Counted from the stretch's first letter, positions 9,191 to 19,572 are shown. The stretch is 64,000 nucleotides of DNA from Brucella thiophenivorans (GCF_002252445.1 NZ_NNRJ01000019.1:496001-560000); one strand, 5' to 3'. Notes: generated by a model not told the origin, from the sequence alone. A program made the numbers and translations.

Positions 9191-9234
9191 GCGTTGCATC
9201 TATGCAACGCATTGTGGCGAAAATGCAACGATTG
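9191..9234 (-). promoter_or_regulatory. Candidate NtrX operator upstream of ntrY
   Basis: GCGTTGCAT (9191-9199) and ATGCAACGC (9202-9210) form a near-continuous 20-bp palindrome. Overlapping and next to it are two CAA-N-TTG elements: CAA-CGCA-TTG at 9205-9214 and CAA-CGA-TTG at 9226-9234. From memory, reported NtrX sites in alphaproteobacteria follow CAA-N(2-5)-TTG, so this is a plausible autoregulatory site for ntrYX. The match is to a short loose motif, so the assignment is inference. Confidence 0.45.
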
Positions 9235-9246
9235 TTTACAGCTTAT

Positions 9247-10719
9247 TCAGTTCGCCTTAGCGCCCCGATAAATGTTGACTCCAAGCTCTCTGATTTTCTT
9301 ACGCAAAGTATTCCGGTTAAGACCGAGAATCTCTGCCGCCTTGATCTGGTTGCCGCGTGTTGCCGTGAGGCAAGCAAGGATGAGCGGATATTCGAGTTCC
9401 GCAAGCACACGATGATAAAGCCCCGGCGGAGGCAAATCAGAGCCAAAGGACCCGAAATAGCGCTGCATATTCTGCTCCACCACTTGCGAAATGGTGATAT
9501 TTTCAAGATCACTGGAAACAATGGCCGGACTATCGGGCTTTGAAAGCTCCGATTTCAGCTCTGCCTCTATGATTTCAGGTGAAATCTCTTCCTGCGGATA
9601 AAGAGCAGACAGCCTGCGGACCACATTTTCCAGCTCGCGCACATTGCCCGGCCACGGATAGCGACGCATCATATCGAAGCCCATGGTGGTAATGCGCTTT
9701 TCAGGCAAGCCTTCTTCTGCGGCCTTCTTGAAGAAATGACGCACCAGATCAGGCACGTCTTCGCTGCGCTCGCGCAAGGGTGGCAGACGCAGCGGCACGA
9801 CATTCAGGCGATAATAGAGATCTTCGCGGAAAAGCCCCTGCGCGATCAGCTGGCGCAAATCCTTATTGGTCGCAGCAACAATGCGCACATCGGTCTTGAT
9901 CGGTGTACGACCACCAACCGTCATATATTCGCCCTGCTGCAACACGCGCAGTAAACGCGTCTGCGCCTCCATCGGCATATCACCAATTTCATCAAGGAAA
10001 AGCGTGCCGCCATTGGCCTGCTCGAAACGACCACTTGAGCGGTTCTGCGCGCCAGTAAAGGCACCTTTTTCATGGCCAAACAGTTCGGATTCGATCAGAT
10101 CACGCGGAATAGCCGCCATATTGATTGCAACGAACGGTCCTTTGCGACGGCGACCATATTCATGCAGTGCACGCGCAACAAGTTCCTTGCCTGTACCAGA
10201 CTCACCTGTAACCATCATGGTCAGATCAGTCTGCATCATGCGGGCCAAAACGCGATAGATTTCCTGCATCGCAGGCGAACGACCAACCAGAGGCATATTT
10301 TCCGCCTGCTCGTCGGGAGCAACCAGAACAGGCTTATGCTTTGGTTCAGACAGCGCACGACCAATAATATTAATAAGCTCAGTCAGATCGAAAGGCTTTG
10401 GCAGGTATTCATAAGCTCCCGCTTCCGAAGCCCGAATGGCCGTCATGAATGTATTTTGCGCGCTCATCACTACAATCGGCAGATCAGGCCGCATTTTCTT
10501 GATGCGCGGCAGCAGATCAAACGCATTTTCATCTGGCATATTAACATCAGTCACCACCAGATCACCATCACCGGCAGCTATCCAGCGCCAAAGTGATGCC
10601 CCGTTCGACGTAACGCGCACATCGTAACCGGCGCGCGACAGCGCCTGGTTAAGCACGGTTCGGATTGCCGCGTCATCATCGGCCACGAGTATCGTTCCTG
10701 TCGGACGACTAGCATTCAT
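9247..10719 (-). CDS. ntrC: Nitrogen regulation response regulator NtrC (NRI)
   Basis: NtrC is the sigma-54 activator of nitrogen assimilation genes, phosphorylated by NtrB when nitrogen is scarce. The 490-residue protein shows a receiver domain with D58 ([10 protein letters not shown]), a AAA+ domain with Walker A GESGTGKE (172-179) and an intact GAFTGA loop (219-224), and a C-terminal Fis-type DNA-binding helix-turn-helix ([18 protein letters not shown]). The start overlaps the ntrB stop by 4 bp (ATGA), so the two are translationally coupled. The intact GAFTGA contrasts with its neighbour NtrX. Confidence 0.97.
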   Translation of the reverse strand: MNASRPTGTILVADDDAAIRTVLNQALSRAGYDVRVTSNGASLWRWIAAGDGDLVVTDVNMPDENAFDLLPRIKKMRPDLPIVVMSAQNTFMTAIRASEAGAYEYLPKPFDLTELINIIGRALSEPKHKPVLVAPDEQAENMPLVGRSPAMQEIYRVLARMMQTDLTMMVTGESGTGKELVARALHEYGRRRKGPFVAINMAAIPRDLIESELFGHEKGAFTGAQNRSSGRFEQANGGTLFLDEIGDMPMEAQTRLLRVLQQGEYMTVGGRTPIKTDVRIVAATNKDLRQLIAQGLFREDLYYRLNVVPLRLPPLRERSEDVPDLVRHFFKKAAEEGLPEKRITTMGFDMMRRYPWPGNVRELENVVRRLSALYPQEEISPEIIEAELKSELSKPDSPAIVSSDLENITISQVVEQNMQRYFGSFGSDLPPPGLYHRVLAELEYPLILACLTATRGNQIKAAEILGLNRNTLRKKIRELGVNIYRGAKAN

Positions 10720-11846
10720 GCTTTATCTCCTGTCTTTGCAGACATGTTATCGGCAGAACTTTTCCATTGCGGCATAAGAATACGAAATGTGGTGCGCGAC
10801 GGATGGCTATCGCACTCAATCACCCCACCATGATCGCCAATAATCTTGGCAACCAATGCCAGCCCCAGACCGGAACCATTGGTTTTTGTGGTCACAAACG
10901 GATCAAACAGATGCGGCAGCATATCTTCGGGCACACCCGGCCCGTTATCATGCACGCAGAATTCAAGCGGCAGGGCAACACGATCGCTCGCACCCGGCAC
11001 CTGCAAGCGAATGCCCGGGCGATAGGCCGTCGAGAGCGTGATCTCCGCGCCTTCGCGATCTCCCAGCGATTCGGCTGCATTCTTCACCAGATTGAGAAAC
11101 ACCTGCACAAGCTGATCGCGATTGGCGAATACGGGCGGAAGCGACGGATCATAATCTTCGACAAAACGGATGTGCCGGGCAAAGCCATTGCGCGCCAGCG
11201 TCTTCACATGATCGAGCACAGAATAAATATTGACCGCTGTGCGTTCTATTGGGCGCTCATCGGAAAACACTTCCATGCGATCAACGAGCTTTACGATGCG
11301 GTCGGTTTCATCGGTAATCAGCCGTGCCAATGCGCGATCTTCATCGCCAACCACCTGTTCCAGCAATTGCGCGGCCCCGCGAATACCGGACAGCGGGTTC
11401 TTGATCTCATGTGCAAGCATTGAAGCAAGGCCTGTTACCGAACGCGCAGCGCCGCGATGCGTCATCTGACGGTCGATTTTCTCGGCCATGGTCTTTTCTT
11501 TGAACAGGATAACCACAGCACCCGGCGTTTCGATCACCGGCGCCACATATAGATCGACAATGCGTTCGGCACCGAGCTTTGGCGATGAAATATCGACGCG
11601 ATACTCGTTCACCGGAACCTGAGCCGTGCGAACCTGATCGACCAGAGCCAGCAATGGGCTTCCAAAAGGCAAGAATGATTCAAGCCGGTTACGCGCAAGA
11701 ATGGACGAGCCAGAGCGGAAAAACTGCTCTGCATCCATATTGGCATAGATGATGTGATTATCGGCACTCACCATAACAACCGGCTGGTTGATTGCATCCA
11801 GTATGATTGCTGGAATGCCGTTCGTTTCACCTCTAGCGCACATCAT
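10716..11846 (-). CDS. ntrB: Nitrogen regulation histidine kinase NtrB (NRII)
   Basis: NtrB is the soluble kinase/phosphatase that senses nitrogen status through the PII protein and sets NtrC phosphorylation. The 376-residue product has an N-terminal PAS domain (about residues 10-120), a HisKA box [11 protein letters not shown] with phospho-acceptor H146, and a HATPase domain with the N-box LVKNAAES and G-box GSGLGLALV. No membrane segment is present, as expected. It overlaps dusB and ntrC by 4 bp each (ATGA), giving a tightly coupled dusB-ntrB-ntrC unit. Confidence 0.96.
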   Translation of the reverse strand: MMCARGETNGIPAIILDAINQPVVMVSADNHIIYANMDAEQFFRSGSSILARNRLESFLPFGSPLLALVDQVRTAQVPVNEYRVDISSPKLGAERIVDLYVAPVIETPGAVVILFKEKTMAEKIDRQMTHRGAARSVTGLASMLAHEIKNPLSGIRGAAQLLEQVVGDEDRALARLITDETDRIVKLVDRMEVFSDERPIERTAVNIYSVLDHVKTLARNGFARHIRFVEDYDPSLPPVFANRDQLVQVFLNLVKNAAESLGDREGAEITLSTAYRPGIRLQVPGASDRVALPLEFCVHDNGPGVPEDMLPHLFDPFVTTKTNGSGLGLALVAKIIGDHGGVIECDSHPSRTTFRILMPQWKSSADNMSAKTGDKA

Positions 11847-12841
11847 GCGACCTTTCTGTCCGTCTCATCACGCAGAAAAACACGAGCCAGCGCCGCGATA
11901 ACCGCTTCGGGATCGATGAGCGTCATGATTTCAGCCTTATCTGCCTTCGAGAAGGCTTCACCCGCATGGCGATCCAGATACCAGCCAAGATGCTTTCGCG
12001 AATGGCGGACACCTGTCTTGCTGCCATAGTGGTCCAGCATATCTTCGTAATGTCTTATAATATAAGAAAGAATGCCGTCAGCGGATCGCGGTGCAAAATC
12101 GCTACCCGCAATCAGTCCTGCAAGCCAAGGTTGACCATAAGACGCGCGCCCAACCATCACGGCATCAGCGCCTGAGCGACGCAGCAATTCTTCCGCATCT
12201 TCGCGTGACGACACATCGCCATTGGCAACCAACGGAATTTTCACCACATCACGCACCGCATGAATAGCATTCCAGTCGGCTTTGCCTTCATAGAACTGAC
12301 AGCGCGTGCGGCCATGTACCGTCACCATCGCAATTCCTGCATCTTCGGCACGCTTTGCAAGTTCCGGTGCGTTGATGCTGTTTTCGTCCCAGCCAAGACG
12401 CATTTTGAGCGTAACCGGCACCTTGACCGCATTCACAGTTGCCTCAATCAACGTCATGGCGTGATCAAGATCGCGCATGAGAGCTGAACCAGAATAGCCG
12501 CCCGTCACCTTCTTGGCAGGGCAGCCCATATTGATGTCGATAATATCAGCACCCTCGCCTTCGGCGATAATAGCCGCTTCGCCCATCCAATGCGCTTCAC
12601 GTCCTGCAAGCTGCACGACATGCGTACCCAGCCCTTCACCAGAAAGCCGCAACATGCTTTCTTTATGCCGATTGCAAAGTTCGGCACTTGCAACCATCTC
12701 CGAAACCACCATGCCAGCGCCAGCCGCTGCCGCGCGTTTGCGAAACGGAAGATCGGAAACACCCGACATAGGCGCAAGAAATACGCGGTTTGGGAGTACC
12801 ACGTCACATATGTTGAGAGGTTGATTGAGGAGAGCTATCAA
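11843..12841 (-). CDS. dusB: tRNA-dihydrouridine synthase DusB (NifR3)
   Basis: DusB reduces specific uridines to dihydrouridine in tRNA with FMN and NADPH. The protein has the family N-terminus [19 protein letters not shown], the catalytic cysteine motif NMGCPAKKV and the FMN phosphate-binding [11 protein letters not shown]. It is first in the nitrogen operon, the classic nifR3-ntrBC arrangement. Start choice is uncertain: a GTG at 12877 opens the frame, but a TTG at 12841 after AATAGG gives about 332 residues, nearer the family length. Divergent ispDF starts about 155 bp away, so both promoters lie in 12842-12997. Confidence 0.93.
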   Translation of the reverse strand: MIALLNQPLNICDVVLPNRVFLAPMSGVSDLPFRKRAAAAGAGMVVSEMVASAELCNRHKESMLRLSGEGLGTHVVQLAGREAHWMGEAAIIAEGEGADIIDINMGCPAKKVTGGYSGSALMRDLDHAMTLIEATVNAVKVPVTLKMRLGWDENSINAPELAKRAEDAGIAMVTVHGRTRCQFYEGKADWNAIHAVRDVVKIPLVANGDVSSREDAEELLRRSGADAVMVGRASYGQPWLAGLIAGSDFAPRSADGILSYIIRHYEDMLDHYGSKTGVRHSRKHLGWYLDRHAGEAFSKADKAEIMTLIDPEAVIAALARVFLRDETDRKVA

Positions 12842-12997
12842 GAAATGCCTATTTGATATGCACGATGCAATTAGCACAGAGTTTAATCACACAATGCGTT
12901 GAACGCAAGGAAAAGCACATGCTTGCTGTTATAAATCGATTGCCGTCTGGCAATTATTTGCGCAAGGCATTATTCCGCATGAGACAAAACGAATTAT

Positions 12998-14212
12998 TTG
13001 GCAAGGGCGACTGACATTTCAAGAACAGCAGCAGTGATCGTTGCCGCGGGGCGTGGCGAACGAGCCGGACAAAGCACGGAAGGGCCGAAACAATATCGGC
13101 GGATCGGCGGCGAAGCAGTGCTTTCGCGCACGCTGAGGGTTTTTGCGCGGTGCTCCGCCATTGAAAAGATCATCGTGGTCATTCACGCGGATGATAGCTC
13201 TCTTTACGAAAATGCCATCCGCGAGCACTCTTCAAATGTGCGTGTTGTCATTGGCGGTCCAACCCGACAGGAATCGACGCGACTTGGATTGCTGGCACTA
13301 AAAGACGATGCTCCGCATTACGTGCTTATTCATGATGGCGTTCGTCCCTTCATCGGGCAGGATTTGCTTACACGCATATTCGACAATCTGACGCCAACAG
13401 AAGGCGTATTGCCAGCGCTTGCCGTATCCGACACGCTGAAACAAGCGGCCAGTGATGGAACGGTAAAGACAACGGTTCCACGCGCCGGTCTTTATTCCGC
13501 GCAGACCCCGCAGGCCTTTCCATACACGCCGATCTTGAATGCCCATGAACAAGCATTTCTGAGCGGTCGCTCGGACTTTACCGACGATGCATCCATTGCA
13601 GAAGCTTACGGACTTGTCGTACGCATCATTGAAGGCTCCGCCGACAATACAAAACTGACATGGGCCAAAGATATTGAATTGGCCGACAAACGCTTGAGGC
13701 AAGGCATGACTTCATTTCCAGATATCCGCACCGGCAATGGCTATGATGTTCACAGCTTTGAACCCGGCGATCACGTCACGCTTTGCGGCGTTGCCATTCC
13801 GCACAACAAAAAGCTCAACGGCCACTCCGATGCTGATGTGGCGCTTCACGCCCTCACCGACGCTTTGCTTGCCACACGTGGCGCAGGCGACATCGGTACG
13901 CATTTCCCGCCTTCTGATCCACAATGGAAAGGTGCGGCATCGCATATCTTCGTGGAGCATGCGGTTAAGATCGTGCGGGAAGCCGGTGGGCGCATCGCCA
14001 ATGCGGATGTGACGATCATCGCAGAAGAGCCAAAGATCGGCCCGCATCGTCCTGCAATGACACAAGCCATGGCCACAATGCTTGGCATCTCGCATGATCG
14101 TGTTTCCGTCAAAGCCACCACCAACGAGAAAATGGGCTTTGTCGGCCGTGGTGAAGGCATCGCTGCCATCGTTACGGCAACGGTGATCTATCCCGGCGAG
14201 GTTCCTGAATGA
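12998..14212 (+). CDS. ispDF: Bifunctional IspD/IspF isoprenoid enzyme
   Basis: This fusion carries two steps of the MEP pathway to isopentenyl diphosphate: IspD (MEP cytidylyltransferase) and IspF (cyclic diphosphate synthase). Residues 1 to about 230 are the nucleotidyltransferase, opening with [12 protein letters not shown] and TEGPKQYR. Residues from about 240 to 404 are IspF, with the zinc-site stretch GYDVHSF and the conserved [16 protein letters not shown]. The start is a TTG at 12998 after AATTATT without a strong ribosome site; the IspD motif follows within 12 residues, so little sequence could be missing. The fusion is typical of alphaproteobacteria. The gene overlaps pncC by 4 bp. 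Confidence 0.95.
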   Translation: MARATDISRTAAVIVAAGRGERAGQSTEGPKQYRRIGGEAVLSRTLRVFARCSAIEKIIVVIHADDSSLYENAIREHSSNVRVVIGGPTRQESTRLGLLALKDDAPHYVLIHDGVRPFIGQDLLTRIFDNLTPTEGVLPALAVSDTLKQAASDGTVKTTVPRAGLYSAQTPQAFPYTPILNAHEQAFLSGRSDFTDDASIAEAYGLVVRIIEGSADNTKLTWAKDIELADKRLRQGMTSFPDIRTGNGYDVHSFEPGDHVTLCGVAIPHNKKLNGHSDADVALHALTDALLATRGAGDIGTHFPPSDPQWKGAASHIFVEHAVKIVREAGGRIANADVTIIAEEPKIGPHRPAMTQAMATMLGISHDRVSVKATTNEKMGFVGRGEGIAAIVTATVIYPGEVPE

Positions 14213-14712
14213 CACTGATTGCGGAAGCTTTATCCATCGACGTTCTCAATGCCTGTCGCAAACACGGCATCATGATCGTAACGGCTGAATCCTGCACCGG
14301 CGGACTTATTGCGGGGGCGCTTACGGACATTGCCGGCTCGTCTGACGTGGTGGATCGAGGTTTCGTCACCTATTCCAATGAAGCCAAGCACGAAATGATC
14401 GGCGTTCCGCTTACGCTGATCAAAACCTTTGGTGCTGCTTCAAAGGAAGTGGCGATTGCCATGGCCGAAGGTGCGCTCACACATTCGCGAGCAGGCATCA
14501 GCATTGCGGTTACAGGCATTGCCGGCCCAGGCGGTGGCTCAAGCGAAAAGCCGGTTGGACTGGTGCATATCGCAAGTGCGCACAAAGGCCATACAACGCT
14601 GCATAAAGAATGTCGTTTTGGTGAAAAATCACGCGAAGATATTCGTCATGAAACTGTGCTAACCGCACTTGCATTGGTGCTGGTGTCTTTGGAAAATCAG
14701 ACCAAACCGTAA
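14209..14712 (+). CDS. pncC: CinA C-terminal-type nicotinamide-nucleotide amidase (PncC)
   Basis: The 167-residue protein is a stand-alone CinA C-terminal domain, which deamidates nicotinamide mononucleotide to nicotinate mononucleotide in NAD salvage. Diagnostic motifs are [10 protein letters not shown] near residues 25-34 and [16 protein letters not shown] near 103-118. The N-terminal molybdopterin-like half of full-length CinA is absent, as is usual for this type. It starts inside the ispDF stop (ATGA overlap), suggesting coupled translation. Its 3' end overlaps the convergent START-domain gene by 16 bp. Confidence 0.9.
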   Translation: MTLIAEALSIDVLNACRKHGIMIVTAESCTGGLIAGALTDIAGSSDVVDRGFVTYSNEAKHEMIGVPLTLIKTFGAASKEVAIAMAEGALTHSRAGISIAVTGIAGPGGGSSEKPVGLVHIASAHKGHTTLHKECRFGEKSREDIRHETVLTALALVLVSLENQTKP

Positions 14713-15152
14713 ATCTTGTCGGCGCGCTTTTCAAAAGCTTCCGAAAACTTGCGGAACGCCAGATCAAACATCGATCCCATCACCATGCCGAGCATTTTGC
14801 TCTTAAACTCATAATCGATGAAGAACTCGACATCACATTCCGAACCATCATCGACGGGTTTGAAAGTCCAGCGATTATCGAGATAGCGGAACGGACCATC
14901 GACATATTTGACATCAATGACATTCTCTTCCGGTTTCAATAGCACCTGACTGGTAAATGTCTCGCGGATCAGCTTGTAACCCACGCTCATATCGGCGATC
15001 AGAAGCGTCTTACCGTCCTTCTCTTTGCGAGAACGGACGGACAAAGCCTCACACATCGGCAGGAATTGGGGATATTTTTCAACATCCGCAACCAGAGCAA
15101 ACATATGCTCTGCACGATGGTGAACCCGTCTGACACTGGTAAACTGCGGCAT
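14697..15152 (-). CDS. RatA/Coq10-type START-domain protein
   Basis: This 151-residue protein belongs to the Coq10/RatA branch of the START/SRPBCC fold, small lipid-binding proteins. Coq10 homologues bind ubiquinone and help respiration; E. coli RatA is linked to ribosome association. Visible features are the N-terminal VRRVHHRAEHMFALVADVEKYPQFLPMCE pattern and the C-terminal helix [19 protein letters not shown]. It lies 6 bp downstream of lipA and is very likely co-transcribed with it, which favours a respiratory role, but that is inference. Its end overlaps pncC tail to tail. Confidence 0.85.
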   Translation of the reverse strand: MPQFTSVRRVHHRAEHMFALVADVEKYPQFLPMCEALSVRSRKEKDGKTLLIADMSVGYKLIRETFTSQVLLKPEENVIDVKYVDGPFRYLDNRWTFKPVDDGSECDVEFFIDYEFKSKMLGMVMGSMFDLAFRKFSEAFEKRADKIYGLV

Positions 15153-15158
15153 GCGAAC

Positions 15159-16121
15159 TTAAGCCTGTGCTGCGACCTGCGCTTCGCGCGCAGCCTTGAG
15201 CTTCGCAAAATCGTCACCGGCATGGTGCGACGAGCGCGTCAATGGGCTGGACGCAACAAGCGCGAATCCCTTGGTACGACCAATCGTCTCAAACGACTTG
15301 AATTCATCCGGCGTCACAAAACGGATGACCGGATGATGCTTGCGGGTTGGCTGAAGATATTGACCGATGGTCATGAAATCCACCTCAGCCGAACGAAGAT
15401 CGTCCATAAGCTGCAGGATTTCGTTCCGCTCTTCACCAAAACCGACCATGATGCCAGATTTGGTGAAAATCGTCGGATCGAGTTCCTTCACGCGCTGCAA
15501 CAAGCGAATCGAATGGAAATAACGCGCGCCTGGGCGAACCTTAAGGTACTTCGACGGCACCGTTTCCAGATTGTGATTGAACACATCAGGGCGTGCCTTG
15601 ACCACGATTTCAAGCGCTCCGGGCTTGCGCAGGAAGTCAGGTGTCAGAATTTCAATCGTCGTCTTTGGAGCGGCTTCACGGATTGCACGGATGACGTCAG
15701 CGAAATGCTGCGCGCCGCCATCGGTAAGATCATCGCGATCGACAGAGGTGATAACCACATGGGTCAGGCCCATCTGCTTGACAGCCCTGGCGACATTTTC
15801 CGGCTCGTTGGAATCGAGCGCCTTCGGAATACCGGTGGAAATATTACAGAAAGCGCAGGCACGGGTGCAGATTTCACCCATAATCATGAAGGTCGCGTGC
15901 TTCTTTTCCCAGCACTCGCCGATATTCGGGCAACCAGCTTCTTCACAGACGGTAACAAGCTTGTTGGAACGAACAATGTCACGCGTTTCATTATAGCCAC
16001 GCGAAACCGGCGCCTTGACGCGAATCCAGTCAGGCTTTTTCAGGACTTCATTGTCTGGCCGGTGGGCCTTCTCCGGATGACGAAGACGTTTCTGGTTCAC
16101 CGTATCGAGAACTGTAACCAT
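15159..16121 (-). CDS. lipA: Lipoyl synthase LipA
   Basis: LipA is a radical-SAM enzyme that inserts two sulfurs into octanoyl groups on E2 and GcvH proteins, making lipoate in place. The 320-residue protein has both iron-sulfur sites: the auxiliary cluster cysteines C59, C64 and C70 in [12 protein letters not shown], and the radical-SAM C85, C89 and C92 in CTRACAFC. The C-terminal serine motif is RSSHHAGDD, close to the usual RSSYHA. It lies next to the pyruvate dehydrogenase genes whose E2 and E1-beta subunits need lipoylation, which fits a shared metabolic unit. Confidence 0.96.
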   Translation of the reverse strand: MVTVLDTVNQKRLRHPEKAHRPDNEVLKKPDWIRVKAPVSRGYNETRDIVRSNKLVTVCEEAGCPNIGECWEKKHATFMIMGEICTRACAFCNISTGIPKALDSNEPENVARAVKQMGLTHVVITSVDRDDLTDGGAQHFADVIRAIREAAPKTTIEILTPDFLRKPGALEIVVKARPDVFNHNLETVPSKYLKVRPGARYFHSIRLLQRVKELDPTIFTKSGIMVGFGEERNEILQLMDDLRSAEVDFMTIGQYLQPTRKHHPVIRFVTPDEFKSFETIGRTKGFALVASSPLTRSSHHAGDDFAKLKAAREAQVAAQA

Positions 16122-16244
16122 GCTGTTTCCTGCCTATCTGGAACAAAATGCATGCAAACATCATGATCCAATAATGGGTAGACCCTAGAATTTAGCTTGC
16201 CCTAACAATTTGAAGCATTGCTGCGCAATGCCTATTACTGCGGC

Positions 16245-16553
16245 TTACCGTCTCGCTGCAAATTCGATTGCTCTAAAAACCAGCGCCCATACGAGGCCAA
16301 ATAAAAATCCGCTTGTTCCGAGTGCCAGCGTCAATGTCCAAACACCATACCAGCCGGCAATCGCTATTCCATTGAACGATATGGTGTTTCCGCCAAGCAA
16401 GCTCAAGATGCCGGCCATAAAACCAAGACATAAGCCTCCAGTGGTACACCATTTGATCATGGGCCAGGCGGCGCTCCGCCACGGCCCTCCATTTTCGATC
16501 AGCGGAATAAGCTTACTCCTAGCTTTAGTTTTCACGCATGTCTTTAATCCCAT
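16245..16553 (-). CDS. Small membrane protein of unknown function
   Basis: I do not recognise this 102-residue product. It has two clear hydrophobic stretches, roughly residues 38-56 and 60-95, rich in Gly, Leu and Ile, and a basic C-terminus (RAIEFAARR), so it looks like a small inner-membrane protein. The start at 16553 lies just beside repeat DNA; a second ATG at 16460 would give 71 residues and keep both hydrophobic segments. It sits between lpdA and lipA on the same strand. An opposite-strand open frame covers the same bases but lacks protein-like features. Confidence 0.5.
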   Translation of the reverse strand: MGLKTCVKTKARSKLIPLIENGGPWRSAAWPMIKWCTTGGLCLGFMAGILSLLGGNTISFNGIAIAGWYGVWTLTLALGTSGFLFGLVWALVFRAIEFAARR

Positions 16554-16567
16554 CGTAGCGGGATAAG

Positions 16568-16590
16568 AAATCAGTCCAGTGAACTGATTT
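16568..16590. repeat. Intergenic palindrome AAATCAGT/ACTGATTT
   Basis: AAATCAGT (16568-16575) and ACTGATTT (16583-16590) are perfect 8-bp arms around seven bases. The surrounding sequence looks like a Rhizobiales dispersed palindromic repeat. It sits between lpdA and the small membrane protein gene and directly adjoins a second repeat fragment. Confidence 0.6.
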
Positions 16591-16599
16591 CCCCGCGAA

Positions 16600-16628
16600 G
16601 GCGGTTCCCCACTTTTGGGAGACGTGCT
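16600..16628. repeat. Truncated copy of the TTTTGGGAGAC repeat
   Basis: The stretch CGGTTCCCCACTTTTGGGAG followed by ACGTGCTT matches one arm and the loop of the full palindrome at 22768-22804. The other arm is missing here. The element ends at the last base before the lpdA stop codon (16629-16631), so the lpdA 3' end abuts repeat DNA. Confidence 0.6.
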
Positions 16629-18092
16629 TTAAGCGTTCAGTACGCGTCCATAGGCATCCAGAACGCTTTCCTTCATCATTTCAGAAAGGGTCGGATGCGG
16701 GAAGACTGAGTGCATCAGTTCTTCTTCCGTGGTTTCAAGGTTCATCGCGACAACAAAGCCCTGAATAAGCTCAGTCACTTCCGCACCAACCATATGAGCG
16801 CCAAGCAGCTGTCCGGTCTTCTTGTCAAAGATCGTCTTGACCAGACCCTGATCTTCACCAAGCGCAATGGCCTTGCCGTTTGCCGAGAAGGAATAGCGAC
16901 CAACACGAATGTCAAAACCCTGTTCCTTGGCCTTGGCTTCGGTCAGACCAACAGATGCGACCTGTGGATTGCAATAGGTGCAGCCCGGGATCATCAGCTT
17001 ATCGAGCGAATGAACATTCGGCAAACCAGCGATCTTTTCAACGCAGATCGTGCCTTCATGCTCGGCCTTATGAGCAAGCATCGGAGGACCGGCAACATCG
17101 CCAATGGCATAAATGCCTTCGACATTGGTCTTGCCATAGCCGTCAATAACAACGCAGCCACGATCGGTCTTCACGCCAAGTGCTTCAAGACCGAGGTTTT
17201 CGATATTGCCCTGAACGCCAACAGCCGAGATCAGACGATCAACGGTCAGCTTCTCAACCTTGCCGTCCTTAGTTTCAATGTGAGCGGTGACAGAGTCCGT
17301 GCCCTTCTCAACCTTGGTAACCTTGGCTTCGGTAATAATCTTGAGGCCGAGCTTTTCCAGACGCTTGCGTGCGAAGGTGGAAATTTCCACATCTTCAACC
17401 GGCATAATGTTCGGCATCAGTTCAACAACCGTCACATCAACGCCCATGGCATTGTAGAAGGATGCAAATTCAATACCGATAGCACCAGAGCCCATGACTA
17501 CCATCGACTTTGGCAGCGCTGATGGAACCATGGCTTCGAAATAGGTCCAGATCAGCTTGCCATCTGGCTCAATACCCGGCAGCGAACGCGGACGTGCGCC
17601 AGTCGCTACGATTACATGCTTGGCCTTGTAGCTGCCCTCGCCCAGAACGCCCTTCGGCACTGGGTTCTGCGGGAGCATTGGTTGCTTCGATGATTTACCG
17701 ACCGAAATCTCGGCTGGCGTGTTGCCGGAAGCACCCTTAACGAGCTTGGCTTCGCCCCAGATCACGTCGATCTTGTTCTTCTTCATGAGGTAGGCAACGC
17801 CGCCATTCAGCCGCGCCGACACACCACGCGAACGAGCAACAACGGCCTCAACATCAGCCGAGATCGAACCTTCAAGTTTGAGACCATAATCCTTGGCATG
17901 TTCACCAAGATGCAGCACTTCCGCAGAACGCAGCAGCGCCTTCGTCGGAATACAACCCCAGTTGAGACAGATACCACCCAGATGCTCACGCTCGACAATC
18001 GCAGTCTTGAGACCAAGCTGGGCTGCGCGGATAGCGGTGACATAACCACCCGGTCCCGATCCAATGATAATAACGTCGTAGATGTCGGCCAT
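16629..18092 (-). CDS. lpdA: Dihydrolipoamide dehydrogenase (E3)
   Basis: E3 is the FAD enzyme that reoxidises dihydrolipoyl groups of 2-oxo acid dehydrogenase complexes with NAD. The 487-residue protein shows the FAD site IIGSGPGGYV, the redox disulfide motif GGICLNWGCIPTKALL, the NAD-binding VVMGSGAIGIEFASFY and the C-terminal HPTLSE with the active-site histidine. It is slightly longer than usual because of an insert near residues 135-155. It follows the E2 gene on the same strand, 145 bp apart across a strong hairpin, and is the last gene of the pyruvate dehydrogenase set. Confidence 0.96.
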   Translation of the reverse strand: MADIYDVIIIGSGPGGYVTAIRAAQLGLKTAIVEREHLGGICLNWGCIPTKALLRSAEVLHLGEHAKDYGLKLEGSISADVEAVVARSRGVSARLNGGVAYLMKKNKIDVIWGEAKLVKGASGNTPAEISVGKSSKQPMLPQNPVPKGVLGEGSYKAKHVIVATGARPRSLPGIEPDGKLIWTYFEAMVPSALPKSMVVMGSGAIGIEFASFYNAMGVDVTVVELMPNIMPVEDVEISTFARKRLEKLGLKIITEAKVTKVEKGTDSVTAHIETKDGKVEKLTVDRLISAVGVQGNIENLGLEALGVKTDRGCVVIDGYGKTNVEGIYAIGDVAGPPMLAHKAEHEGTICVEKIAGLPNVHSLDKLMIPGCTYCNPQVASVGLTEAKAKEQGFDIRVGRYSFSANGKAIALGEDQGLVKTIFDKKTGQLLGAHMVGAEVTELIQGFVVAMNLETTEEELMHSVFPHPTLSEMMKESVLDAYGRVLNA

Positions 18093-18202
18093 TTTATCCT
18101 GCCTTTTATCTATCAGAAAACGGGAAACGGCATCATACGCTTAATTTTATGCGGTGCGCATTCCCGGATCGCCGACTTCCTGTCGGCTTACAAAATACGA
18201 AA

Positions 18203-18227
18203 CGCCGCGTGTCAACGACACGCGGCG
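18203..18227 (-). repeat. Strong intra-operon hairpin between E2 and E3 genes
   Basis: CGCCGCGTGTC (18203-18213) and GACACGCGGCG (18217-18227) are perfect 11-bp arms with a 3-base loop, 10 nt past the E2 stop codon. No clean T-run follows on the minus strand (GTTTCGTATTTT), so it may be a partial terminator or a 3'-end stabiliser that sets E3 expression below that of E1/E2. Confidence 0.6.
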
Positions 18228-18237
18228 CTCAACCATA

Positions 18238-19572
18238 TCAGACGAGCATACCCATCGGGTTTTCGATGTGACGCTTGAAGGCCTGTGCAAGCTCAGCAGC
18301 CAAAGCGCCATCAACGGCACGGTGATCGGTGGAAAGGGTTACGGACATAACTGTCGCGACCTTGATTTCACCGTTCTTGACCACTGGACGCTGTTCACCT
18401 GCACCGATTGCGAAAATCGTCGCATGCGGTGGGTTGATGATGGCTGCAAAGTCCTTCACGCCGAACATGCCAAGGTTGGACACAGAGGTCGAACCACCCT
18501 GATATTCATCAGGCTTAAGCTTGCGATCACGCGCACGCTTGGCAAGGTCCTTCATCTCATTGGAGATAGCGGACAGTGTTTTGGATTCCGACTGACGCAC
18601 GATTGGCGTGATCAGACCGCCCGGAATGGAGACAGCAACGCCCACATCCGCACGCTTGTGCTTGATCATGCCGCCTTCAGTCCACGAGACATTGGCTTCA
18701 GGAATGTCACGCAGTGCAAGAGCAACAGCCTTGATCACCAGATCGTTGACAGAAAGCTTGTAGGCCGGAACCTCGCCCTTCTCCGTCTTGGTGAGCGGTG
18801 CAGCAGAATTGATCTGCGAACGCAGAGCCAGAAGCGCATCGAGTTCGCAATCAATCGTCAGATAGAAATGCGGAACAGTCTGCTTCGATTCAACCAGACG
18901 GCGGGCAATGGTCTTGCGCATACCGTCGTGAGGAACGATCTCGTATGTGCCTTCTTCAAAGAGCTTGAGGATGACATCATCTGACTGAGGCTTCGGAGCC
19001 GATGCCGCTGCCTGTGGTGCTGCAGATGCAGCTTTCGTGCCGCCGGACTTGATTGCAGCTTCAACGTCACGTTGAACGACACGGCCATGAGGACCAGTGC
19101 CTTTGACAGCGGCGACATCAACGCCAGCATCCTTGGCGATGCGACGAGCAAGCGGCGATGCGAAAACGCGGTCGCCGGTTTTGGCAGCCGGAGCAGGCGC
19201 TGGGGCTTCAGCCTTTGCAGGAGCCGGAGTTGCTGCGGGTGCAGCTTCCTTCTTCTGCTCTTCCTTCGGTGCTTCTGCCTTAGGTGCCAGAGCGGCATCG
19301 CCGCCTTTTGCTGCTTCCGCAACATCCTCGCCGTCTTCGGCGAGGATTGCGATCAGCGCATTGACCTTAACGCCTTCGGTTCCCGCAGGAACGACAAGCT
19401 TGGCAACAACACCTTCATCAACAGCTTCGACTTCCATCGTCGCTTTGTCAGTTTCGATCTCGGCGATCACGTCGCCGGACGTTACCTTGTCGCCTTCTTT
19501 AACCAGCCACTTTGAGAGATTACCCTCTTCCATGGTTGGCGAAAGCGCTGGCATGGTGATTTTAATCGGCAT
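18238..19572 (-). CDS. pdhC: Pyruvate dehydrogenase E2, dihydrolipoamide acetyltransferase
   Basis: E2 forms the core of the complex and moves the acetyl group from lipoate to CoA. The 444-residue protein has one lipoyl domain (residues 1-80, lipoylated K43 in [10 protein letters not shown]), a long Ala/Pro/Lys linker, a peripheral subunit-binding domain (about 140-175, [17 protein letters not shown]), a second linker, and the catalytic domain ending with the active-site motif [13 protein letters not shown]. It lies 13 bp after the E1-beta gene. lipA, which makes its cofactor, is about 2 kb downstream. Confidence 0.96.
   Translation of the reverse strand: MPIKITMPALSPTMEEGNLSKWLVKEGDKVTSGDVIAEIETDKATMEVEAVDEGVVAKLVVPAGTEGVKVNALIAILAEDGEDVAEAAKGGDAALAPKAEAPKEEQKKEAAPAATPAPAKAEAPAPAPAAKTGDRVFASPLARRIAKDAGVDVAAVKGTGPHGRVVQRDVEAAIKSGGTKAASAAPQAAASAPKPQSDDVILKLFEEGTYEIVPHDGMRKTIARRLVESKQTVPHFYLTIDCELDALLALRSQINSAAPLTKTEKGEVPAYKLSVNDLVIKAVALALRDIPEANVSWTEGGMIKHKRADVGVAVSIPGGLITPIVRQSESKTLSAISNEMKDLAKRARDRKLKPDEYQGGSTSVSNLGMFGVKDFAAIINPPHATIFAIGAGEQRPVVKNGEIKVATVMSVTLSTDHRAVDGALAAELAQAFKRHIENPMGMLV

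Noticed and set aside
9212-9300. Sigma-54 promoter before ntrY
   Set aside because: A TTGCAT element is present on the minus strand but no GG at the required -24 spacing was found.
15066-16166. 366-codon plus-strand open frame opposite lipA
   Set aside because: lipA on the minus strand has all its cysteine motifs; the antisense product has none and is rich in residues expected of a shadow frame.
16210-16566. 118-codon plus-strand open frame opposite the small membrane gene
   Set aside because: The minus-strand reading gives two clean membrane helices and is in line with neighbouring genes; the plus-strand one overlaps repeat DNA and lacks a ribosome site.
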